The notes under the pieces: model-generated | Database searches by the model: none | Told to the model about the DNA's origin: nothing | The model's input: the letters and a program-made list of their open reading frames with translations, nothing else | Part shown: positions 53,761-61,406 of the stretch, in pieces | Position numbering within the stretch: position 1 is the first letter of the stretch | How the letters are laid out: every line of letters starts with the position of its first letter | Position numbers and translations under genes: made by a program | Assembly: GCA_937943045.1 (NCBI GenBank) | Contig: CALEBN010000054.1 | Coordinates: forward strand, 1-64,000 | Direction of reading: 5' to 3' | Source of the DNA: an uncultured Collinsella sp. | Lineage (GTDB): Bacteria; Actinomycetota; Coriobacteriia; Coriobacteriales; Coriobacteriaceae | Length of the DNA: 64,000 nt

Positions 53761-56700
53761 ATGGATCTTTCGACCTTGATGCCGCAACAGCTGCAGATCG
53801 TCAAGACGCTCGACCGTCCGCTGTTTGTCTCGGCGGGCGCCGGTTCGGGCAAGACCTTTACCCTCACGCGCCGCATCGTCTACGCGCTCTCGCCCGAATC
53901 CGGTCCGTTCGTCGAGCATCTGGACCAGGTGCTTGCCATCACCTTTACCAAGGATGCCGCGGCCGAGATTCGCGACCGCGTGCGCCGTGCGCTTATCGAC
54001 GAGGGCATGGACGAGGAAGCATTGACCGTCGATGACGCGTGGATCTCGACCATTCACGGCATGTGCTCGCGTATCCTGCGCGCGCACGCGCTGGAGCTGG
54101 GCATCGACCCCGAGTTCACGGTGCTCACCGATACCGACGAGCTCATGGATCAGGCTGTTGAGCATGTGCTGGGTCGCGCGACGGCACCCGATGCCGCCCC
54201 CGAGCTCGCGGCATCGCTCAAGGCCCTCTACGCCTGGTATCCCATGGCGGGTGAGGGCGGTTCCTTTGGCGCAGGCACGACCATCAAGGGTCTGGTGCGC
54301 GACCTGCTGGAGCTGTCGAGCCAGTTGCCGGGCGGTATGGGCGACGTGCGCGTGGCGCGCGGCCAGGCCGATACCTCGGCACTCGCCGATGCCTATCGCG
54401 CGGCGCTGGGCGCAAGCAAGGCCGCGACCGAGAAGGCGCAGGCGGCGCTCGATGCCATCGACGCGTTCGAGGCGAGCGGCAAGACCATGGTCGATGCGGC
54501 GCGACTCATGATGTCGTGCACCATGCCGCGCGCGAGCAAGGCATTCCCTAAGGAACAGGTCGAGCTGCTCAAGGCCGAGACCGCCGATGCGTTTATCAAT
54601 ATCGTGCTTGCCTGCGGTGACCCGGCGCTCGATGCGCTGGTGGGCCTGGCCCGTTCCGTGGAGGCCGAGTATCGCGCGCTGAAGGCTGCCCAGTCCGCCC
54701 TCGATAATAACGACCTGCTGCGTATGGCCTACGAGGCCCTGCGCGATTACCCCGCCATCCGTGCTGCGTACGAGGGCCGCTTTAAGATGGTCATGATCGA
54801 TGAGTTCCAGGATACCGACCAGATGCAGGTCGATCTGATCCGTTACCTGACGGGTACGGGGGAGCGCGCGCTGTGCACCGTGGGCGATGCGCAGCAGTCT
54901 ATCTATCGTTTCCGCGGCGCCGAGGTCGAGGTGTTCCGTCGCCAGGAGCGCAAGGTGGGCTCGTCTGCCGCGCCCGAGGCGACTGCCGTGGCCGATGCTC
55001 CTGCCGGCGAGCTCGTCAAGCTCGTGCGCAACTTCCGCAGCCATGACGAGGTGCTGCGTTACGTGGCACGCGTCTTCGACGGCGACGACGGCGGCCTGAT
55101 GCAGGGCTTTTTGGATCTTGAGGCGAGCGACGGCCGCAAGGACACGCTGGTGGCAGACGCCTCGCGTCGCCAGGCGCTCTTTGTTGCCGGCGGCAGTATG
55201 CAGGAGCGCACGCAGGCCAAGGCCCGCGCAATCGCCGAGCGATTCCGCGCGCTTGCCGATGCCGGCCAGCCCCAGGGCGGCATGGTGTTGCTGCTGGGCC
55301 GCATGACCAACGCCGACGTCTACGCCCAAGCCTTCCGCGACCAGGGGCTCGACTGCGTCATCGCGGGCGGCTCGGTCTTTGCCCAGGCCGCCGAGGTGCA
55401 GACGGTGCGCGCCCTGGTTTGTGCGCTCGCCAATCCGGCCGATACGGCGCAGGGCCTTATGCCGCTGCTCGCCTCGCCGATGTTTGCGCTCGGCGCCCAG
55501 GAGTTCCTGGCGCTGGCGACCAGGCTCGATAGCGAGACGGGGGAGACCTCGCGCCGGAATATCGACGCGGGCATCATGAGCGATTCCGATGTGCCGGGCT
55601 TGCAGGGCTTGCCGCTCGTGACGCGTGCCCGCGAGGTGCTGCGCTACGCACTGCGTCGCGTGGGGCGTGATTCGTTCGCCGCCATCGCGCGCGACGCGGT
55701 CAATGCCTCCGGCTGGTTCGTGCGCCTGGCGCAGCGTGGTCCCGAGGGCAAGGCCATTGCCGCCAACGTGCTTAAGGCGCTCGACGCCGTGGCCGAGGCG
55801 GAGGCCGAGTTCGGCAACTCGCCGCGTTCCATCGCGCTGGCCTTCGACCGCTTCTTGGCGGGCAAGGAAGCCCCGGGCGCCCTCAACGAGGAGGGCGACG
55901 GGGCGGTGCGCATCATGACGGTGCACGCCTCCAAGGGTCTGGAATATCCGGTCGTGGCGGTCGCCGAGTGCTTTGGCGTGCGTAAGTCCTCGAGTGCGGC
56001 ACAGATGGGTCGCGTCGAGGGCGGAGCGCAGGTCGTGGCATTGCCGGCACGCTTCGACGGCGTTAAGCTCGCCGATGGTACCTTTGTGAAGGGCGACGAC
56101 GTCAAAAAGCAGTTTGAGCATGCGTTTAAGGGTAAGGGCGCATCGCTATGGTTGCCGCCGGAGCTCATGGAGGACGTCTGTGCGACGGGTTCTCCCGCCG
56201 AGGCATTTGCTCACCTGCGCAACGATGACCTGCGGCTTTCGCTCGAGGAGCGGGCCCGCTTGCTCTATGTTGCCATGACGCGTGCGCGCGAGCTGGTGAT
56301 CTTGGCGATGGATGCCGGCGTGAGCCGTGGCAAGCTGTGTGCGCCGACCTTCGACGTCGAGACCGATCTGACCTACGACGTGCTGCGCCGTATTCTGCCG
56401 ACCGACGCTCTGGACGTGCCGCAGCTCGATGCCGACCGTCTGGTGTTCGACAACTCCCAGCCGGGCGACTACGAGCTCATTTCGCTTTCGGACTTTACGT
56501 TTGGCGAGCAGGCGTTTGAGGCTAACGCTTCGCTGGATGCCGAGGGCAGGCTTGTTCGCGGCGATGTCGATGCCGCCGATAATGCTGCGCACTCAACTGT
56601 GCCCGGTTCTGCCGACCCCAAGCCCGATTCGTTTGAACTCGTATATCCCCAGGCGGCGGGCGTGCGCATGGGCACGTGTCCGTTCCCGGCACGTGATTCG

Positions 56701-57387
56701 TACAGCTACTCGTCGATTGCCGCGGCGCTGCATGCCGAGGCCGAGGACCGTGCCGCCGAGGCTCGTGTTCCCATGGACGAGTCCGGCGATGATGCGGAGT
56801 CGGATGGCTCGGAGATGACGGATGCGGACGTGGCTGCTGTCGAGCCCGCCGGCAATCCCATGGCGCTGGGCTCGGCCTTCCACGCCGCCTGCCAGTGGCT
56901 CATCGAGATGGGTGCCGATGCATTGCCCGCTGAGCGTGCCGACGCCCTGGCTCGCCTGTGGCACCTGACGCCAGAACAGCGCGAGCGCTTCGATGTCGCT
57001 CTGGATCGATGGCTCAAGTCGTCGGTTCGTGCCGAGCTGCTCGCGTGGCCGTGCATCCGTGCCGAGGCGCCGTTCTTCTCGCTGGGCTGCGAGGACGAGG
57101 ACATCGCCCGCTACGGCGCCTATGCCGAGGGCGCCATCGATGCACTGGCGACCGACCCGGCCGATCCGTCGCGCGCACTGGTCATCGATTACAAGACGGG
57201 TGGCACGCCGGATGAGACGCCGGACCAGCTGCTCGAGAAGCACGCCCTGCAGGCGCGCGTCTACGCTGATGTTCTGCACAAGGCAGGCTTTGAGGCCGTG
57301 ACCGTCAAGTTCGTCCGCGTGGGGCAGCCGGATCCAACCATCTTCGTCGAACCCGCCGAGCCTCAAGTAGTCACCTACAACCTTTAG
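53761..57387 (+). CDS. addA: AddA-type UvrD/Rep helicase-nuclease
   Basis: 1208-residue ATP-dependent helicase with a C-terminal nuclease. It has Walker A SAGAGSGKTFTLTRR (about 24-38), VLAITFTKDAAAEIRDRV (motif Ia), Walker B/II MIDEFQDTDQMQ (about 345-356), GDAQQSIYRFRGAE (III), VHASKGLEYPVV (V) and LYVAMTRARELV (VI). The RecB-type nuclease near 1130-1150 has RALVIDYKTGG. It works with AddB to resect DNA ends for RecA. The two genes form a bicistronic unit. A family B palindrome follows the stop, and no T-run terminator is seen. Confidence 0.93.
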   Translation: MDLSTLMPQQLQIVKTLDRPLFVSAGAGSGKTFTLTRRIVYALSPESGPFVEHLDQVLAITFTKDAAAEIRDRVRRALIDEGMDEEALTVDDAWISTIHGMCSRILRAHALELGIDPEFTVLTDTDELMDQAVEHVLGRATAPDAAPELAASLKALYAWYPMAGEGGSFGAGTTIKGLVRDLLELSSQLPGGMGDVRVARGQADTSALADAYRAALGASKAATEKAQAALDAIDAFEASGKTMVDAARLMMSCTMPRASKAFPKEQVELLKAETADAFINIVLACGDPALDALVGLARSVEAEYRALKAAQSALDNNDLLRMAYEALRDYPAIRAAYEGRFKMVMIDEFQDTDQMQVDLIRYLTGTGERALCTVGDAQQSIYRFRGAEVEVFRRQERKVGSSAAPEATAVADAPAGELVKLVRNFRSHDEVLRYVARVFDGDDGGLMQGFLDLEASDGRKDTLVADASRRQALFVAGGSMQERTQAKARAIAERFRALADAGQPQGGMVLLLGRMTNADVYAQAFRDQGLDCVIAGGSVFAQAAEVQTVRALVCALANPADTAQGLMPLLASPMFALGAQEFLALATRLDSETGETSRRNIDAGIMSDSDVPGLQGLPLVTRAREVLRYALRRVGRDSFAAIARDAVNASGWFVRLAQRGPEGKAIAANVLKALDAVAEAEAEFGNSPRSIALAFDRFLAGKEAPGALNEEGDGAVRIMTVHASKGLEYPVVAVAECFGVRKSSSAAQMGRVEGGAQVVALPARFDGVKLADGTFVKGDDVKKQFEHAFKGKGASLWLPPELMEDVCATGSPAEAFAHLRNDDLRLSLEERARLLYVAMTRARELVILAMDAGVSRGKLCAPTFDVETDLTYDVLRRILPTDALDVPQLDADRLVFDNSQPGDYELISLSDFTFGEQAFEANASLDAEGRLVRGDVDAADNAAHSTVPGSADPKPDSFELVYPQAAGVRMGTCPFPARDSYSYSSIAAALHAEAEDRAAEARVPMDESGDDAESDGSEMTDADVAAVEPAGNPMALGSAFHAACQWLIEMGADALPAERADALARLWHLTPEQRERFDVALDRWLKSSVRAELLAWPCIRAEAPFFSLGCEDEDIARYGAYAEGAIDALATDPADPSRALVIDYKTGGTPDETPDQLLEKHALQARVYADVLHKAGFEAVTVKFVRVGQPDPTIFVEPAEPQVVTYNL

Positions 57388-57398
57388 CCCCTCAGATA

Positions 57399-57465
57399 AC
57401 TTGCGGTGGAATAGTTCCTGTATTGCGGCCCAGGTGGCCCAAGCGGGAACTATTCCACCGCAACT
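57399..57465. repeat. 67-bp palindrome, family B, copy 5
   Basis: ACTTGCGGTGGAATA and TATTCCACCGCAACT ends, GTTCCTG against GGGAAC inside. Located 12 bp after the addA stop, where a terminator would be expected. Confidence 0.87.
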
Positions 57466-57564
57466 GCAAGAGGAGCCGTGTTGGTTTGGCTAGGTTCGGG
57501 TGCAGTCCGCACCGTGCGGTAAAATCGTTCAGTCAGAACACGAACCCGCATCGGAGCTCATCAC

Positions 57565-60500
57565 ATGGCATTCGTCCATCTGCACAATCACACTGTTTTT
57601 TCCATGCTCGACGGCGCAACCCGTATCCAGGATATGGTTAACCGTGCCGTTGAGCTGGGCATGCCCGCCGTGGCCATTACCGACCACGGCTACATGTATG
57701 GCGTGCCCGACCTGGCGCTGGCCTGCGACGCCGTCAACCACAACACGCCCGAGTACAAGACGTGGAGCCACGACAAGGCCTTCTTGGAAAAGGACCGCCG
57801 CGACGAGCTGGTGGAGCCCGATCCCGAGGCAAACCCGCGCGAGCATGCCCAGTATGTGAAGGACATGGCCATGTGGGACGAGAAGGGCAACATCGACGAG
57901 CTCAAGCCGCCCCTGGTCATCAAGCCCATCTTTGGTTGCGAGGTCTACTTTACGCCGGACGAGACGCTCGCCCGCGACCATAAGCCCGAGCTCTACCACA
58001 TGATCCTTCTGGCCAAGGACCAGGAGGGCTACGTCAACCTGATGCAGACGGTCTCCGAGGCCGCCGTGCAGGGCTTTTACTACAAGCCGCGCGTGACGCT
58101 CGACAACCTGCGTCGCCACGCCAAGGGCATGATCTGCACGAGCGCCTGCATCGCGGGCATCATCCCCAAGTACATCGACCGCGGTGACATGGAGGGCGCC
58201 ATCAAGTGGGCCGAGACCTTCCGCGACACCTTCGACCCCGGCGACTTTTATATCGAGATCCAGGAACACGGCATTACCACCGATAACGGCTTGACCGACG
58301 AGCAGATGGACCGCACGCTCATCGACATCGCCAAGCAGGTGGGCGTCAAGGTTATCGCCACCAACGACTTCCACTACCTGCGCCGCGAGGATGCGCCCGT
58401 GCAGGACGTTATCATGTGCATCGGCATGAACGCCAAGGTCGACGACCCTAACCGCATGCGCATGACCGGCTCGGAGTTCTACATGAAGACCGAGGAGGAG
58501 ATGCGGGCGATGTTCCCGTATTGCCCCGAGGCCTGCGACAACACGCTCGAGATTGCCGACAAGTGCTACGTCGAGCTGGACTGGGACTCCATCATCCTGC
58601 CGCGCTTCCCGTTGCTCGATCCCGGCGAGACGCACGAGAGCCAGTTCCGCCGCGAGTGCGAGAAGGGCCTGCGCCAGCACTACGGCGACGACTGGGCCAC
58701 GCGCGAGATCGGTGGCGTCAACATCAAAGAGCGCTTTGAGTACGAATACAAGGTCATCTGCGACAAGGGCTTTGCTGCCTACTTCTTGATCGTTGCCGAG
58801 TACGTGCAATGGGCCAAGGACAACGGCATCGGCGTCGGCCCCGGCCGTGGCTCGGCCGCCGGCGCTATCGTCGCCTACGCCATGAACATCACCGCGTTCG
58901 ACCCGCTCGAGAACGGCCTGATGTTCGAGAGGTTCCTGTCCCCGCAGCGTACCGAGATGCCCGATATCGATATGGACTTCGACGACGAGCGGCGCCTCGA
59001 GGTCGTGGAGCACGTTCGCCAGCTCTACGGCCCCGAGAAGGTCACCCACGTCATCACCTACTCGACCATCAAGGCCAAGCAGGCCATCAACGACGCCGCG
59101 CGCGTCTTGGACTACCCGGTCTACATGGGCCAGCGCCTGTCCAAGATGGTCTCGAGCGACCCCAAGGTCAAGCTCAAGCAGGTACTCGAAAAACAACCCG
59201 GCAAAGAGGATCTGTTTAACCCGGATTTTGCCGAGGCCTATAAAAAGGACGACGACGCCCGCCGCATCATCGACACGGCGCTCTCGATCGAGGGCCTCAC
59301 CCGTGGCGAGGGCGTGCACGCGTGCGCCGTTCTGATCTGCCGCGACCCCGTCAACGAGCACGTGCCCACCAAGCTCGACACCAAGGGCGGCGTCGAGATT
59401 ACCCAGTACGAGGGCCATACCGTTGCCGACATGGGCCTGCTCAAGATGGACTTCCTGGGCCTGCGTACGCTGACGGTTATCTCCAAGGCAAAGGCCAACA
59501 TCAAAAAGAACTTCGGCATCGACATCAAAGAGGAAGATATTCCCTTTGACGATCCCGAGATCTTTAAGCTCATGGGTTCCGGCCACACCGCCGGCGTCTT
59601 CCAGGTCGAGTCCGCCGGCATGACGGCCACGATCAAGAACATGAAGCCCACCGAGTACAAGCACGTCGTAGCATTGATCGCCCTGTACCGCCCGGGCCCG
59701 CTGGGCGCCGGCATGGTTTCGTCCTACATCAACCGTATGAACGGCAAGGAGCCGGCCGTCTCCTACGACGACCGTCTGGACGACATCCTGGGCGAAACCT
59801 ACGGCACCATGGTCTACCAGGAGCAGGTTATGCTCATCTCCGTCGAGATGTGCGGCTTCTCCAAGGGCGAATCGGACTCGCGTATCCGTAAGCCCGTGGC
59901 TAAGAAGAAGATTAAGCTGCTCACGTCGACGGTGCTCCACTGGGAGGATGGCTCGGACGAGACCACCTACGACCACTGGATGAACGGCGCTATCAAGAAC
60001 AACTACACGCGCGAGGTTGCCCAGAAGATTTGGGACGATGTTCTCGAGTTCGCATCCTACGCCTTCAACAAGTCGCACTCCGCCGGCTACGCCATTCTGG
60101 TTATGCAGACGGCATGGCTCAAGGCGCACTATCCGCACGAGTACATGGCGGCCGTTCTGACGTCCTACACGGGCAAGACCGACAAGATCGTGCACTACGT
60201 CTCGGCATGCCGTCACGACGGTATCCCCGTGCTTTCGCCAGATGTCAACGAGTCCGGTACCGAGTTCACGGCTACCAAGGAGGGCGTGCGCTTTGGTCTG
60301 GCCGGCATCCGCGGCGTGGGCACCGGCGTGGCACAGGCGATTATCGCCGAGCGCGAGGCGGGCGGCCCGTTTAAGACGTTGCATGACTTTGTCGAGCGCG
60401 TGGACTCGAGCCAGGCCAACCGTCGCGTGATTGAATCGCTGATCAAGGCAGGCGCCTTCGACTCCACGGGCTATCCGCGCCGCCAGATGATGCACTTTGT

Positions 60501-61368
60501 GGACAAGAACAACCCCGAGAACATCATCGATGCCGCCGTGAAGCGCCAGAAGGATCGCGCAAGCGGCCAGACGTCGTTCTTCGATATGTTTGGCGACGTT
60601 GAGGGCTCGGGCTTTGAGGTCAGCGTGCCCGATCCGGATGGCCAGGAGTGGGACCGCCACCTTAAGCTGAGCCAGGAGAAAGAGGTTCTGGGCATCTATG
60701 TCTCGGACCATCCGCTGCGCCCGTTTGAGTATGCGCTAGCCAAGGCGCGCGACTTTTCGTTCTCGCAGATCGACACCGGCTACGAAGTTCAGAATCCTAC
60801 GGGCGGCACCATCAACCAGGAGATTCCCGAGGGTAAGGCGCTGTGGTGGGCCGGTATGGTCTCGAGTGTGTCCAAGCGCGTGACCAAAAACGGTGACCCC
60901 ATGGGCATCGTGCAGCTCGAGGACATGGAAGGCGAGGCCACCGTCGTCGTGTTCCCCAAGACCTACAAGGAGGCCGAGGGGTACCTGTACGGCGAGGTCG
61001 ATCCCGAGACCGGTGCACAGCTGTCCGATGCGTTTGTGCGCATTAAGGGCAAGCTCGAGCGCTCGGACCGCGGCGACCAGATCATCGCGCAGGAGATTGT
61101 GCCGCTGGAGCTCAACGAGGAGAACAACAAGCCCAAGGTGTTTGAGGTCATGGTGCCCAACAGCCGCTTTAGCCAGGGCAATATGGCGCGTCTTGCCACG
61201 GTGTTCACCACCAACCCGGGCGGCGACCGTGTGGAGATCTTTATCGAGCAGGTGGACGGGCGCGTGCTGCGTGCCGAGGTACCTGCTAAGGTCAACGCGC
61301 GCTCGATTCCGCTGCTAGCCGAGGCCAAGGCCATCGTGGGTAACCAAGGCAGAGTGACGGTGATCTAA
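57565..61368 (+). CDS. dnaE: DNA polymerase III alpha subunit DnaE
   Basis: Replicative polymerase catalytic subunit, 1267 residues. It starts with a PHP domain (FVHLHNHTVFSMLDGA, AITDHGYMYG). The polymerase palm holds GVGPGRGSAAGAIVAYAM and the catalytic PDIDMDFDDERR at about 465-476. The tau/beta-interacting regions follow (EPAVSYDDRLDDILGETYGTMVYQEQVM). Helix-hairpin-helix motifs are seen in FGLAGIRGVGTGVAQAII, and an OB domain lies near 1090-1170 (GMVSSVSKRVTKNGDPMGIVQLED). The length is typical of the DnaE1 type. A TAAAAT -10 lies at 57521-57526. Confidence 0.97.
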   Translation: MAFVHLHNHTVFSMLDGATRIQDMVNRAVELGMPAVAITDHGYMYGVPDLALACDAVNHNTPEYKTWSHDKAFLEKDRRDELVEPDPEANPREHAQYVKDMAMWDEKGNIDELKPPLVIKPIFGCEVYFTPDETLARDHKPELYHMILLAKDQEGYVNLMQTVSEAAVQGFYYKPRVTLDNLRRHAKGMICTSACIAGIIPKYIDRGDMEGAIKWAETFRDTFDPGDFYIEIQEHGITTDNGLTDEQMDRTLIDIAKQVGVKVIATNDFHYLRREDAPVQDVIMCIGMNAKVDDPNRMRMTGSEFYMKTEEEMRAMFPYCPEACDNTLEIADKCYVELDWDSIILPRFPLLDPGETHESQFRRECEKGLRQHYGDDWATREIGGVNIKERFEYEYKVICDKGFAAYFLIVAEYVQWAKDNGIGVGPGRGSAAGAIVAYAMNITAFDPLENGLMFERFLSPQRTEMPDIDMDFDDERRLEVVEHVRQLYGPEKVTHVITYSTIKAKQAINDAARVLDYPVYMGQRLSKMVSSDPKVKLKQVLEKQPGKEDLFNPDFAEAYKKDDDARRIIDTALSIEGLTRGEGVHACAVLICRDPVNEHVPTKLDTKGGVEITQYEGHTVADMGLLKMDFLGLRTLTVISKAKANIKKNFGIDIKEEDIPFDDPEIFKLMGSGHTAGVFQVESAGMTATIKNMKPTEYKHVVALIALYRPGPLGAGMVSSYINRMNGKEPAVSYDDRLDDILGETYGTMVYQEQVMLISVEMCGFSKGESDSRIRKPVAKKKIKLLTSTVLHWEDGSDETTYDHWMNGAIKNNYTREVAQKIWDDVLEFASYAFNKSHSAGYAILVMQTAWLKAHYPHEYMAAVLTSYTGKTDKIVHYVSACRHDGIPVLSPDVNESGTEFTATKEGVRFGLAGIRGVGTGVAQAIIAEREAGGPFKTLHDFVERVDSSQANRRVIESLIKAGAFDSTGYPRRQMMHFVDKNNPENIIDAAVKRQKDRASGQTSFFDMFGDVEGSGFEVSVPDPDGQEWDRHLKLSQEKEVLGIYVSDHPLRPFEYALAKARDFSFSQIDTGYEVQNPTGGTINQEIPEGKALWWAGMVSSVSKRVTKNGDPMGIVQLEDMEGEATVVVFPKTYKEAEGYLYGEVDPETGAQLSDAFVRIKGKLERSDRGDQIIAQEIVPLELNEENNKPKVFEVMVPNSRFSQGNMARLATVFTTNPGGDRVEIFIEQVDGRVLRAEVPAKVNARSIPLLAEAKAIVGNQGRVTVI

Positions 61369-61406
61369 GGGCGACCTTGCTGGTCCGTGCGAGATTGGAG
61401 GAAGTG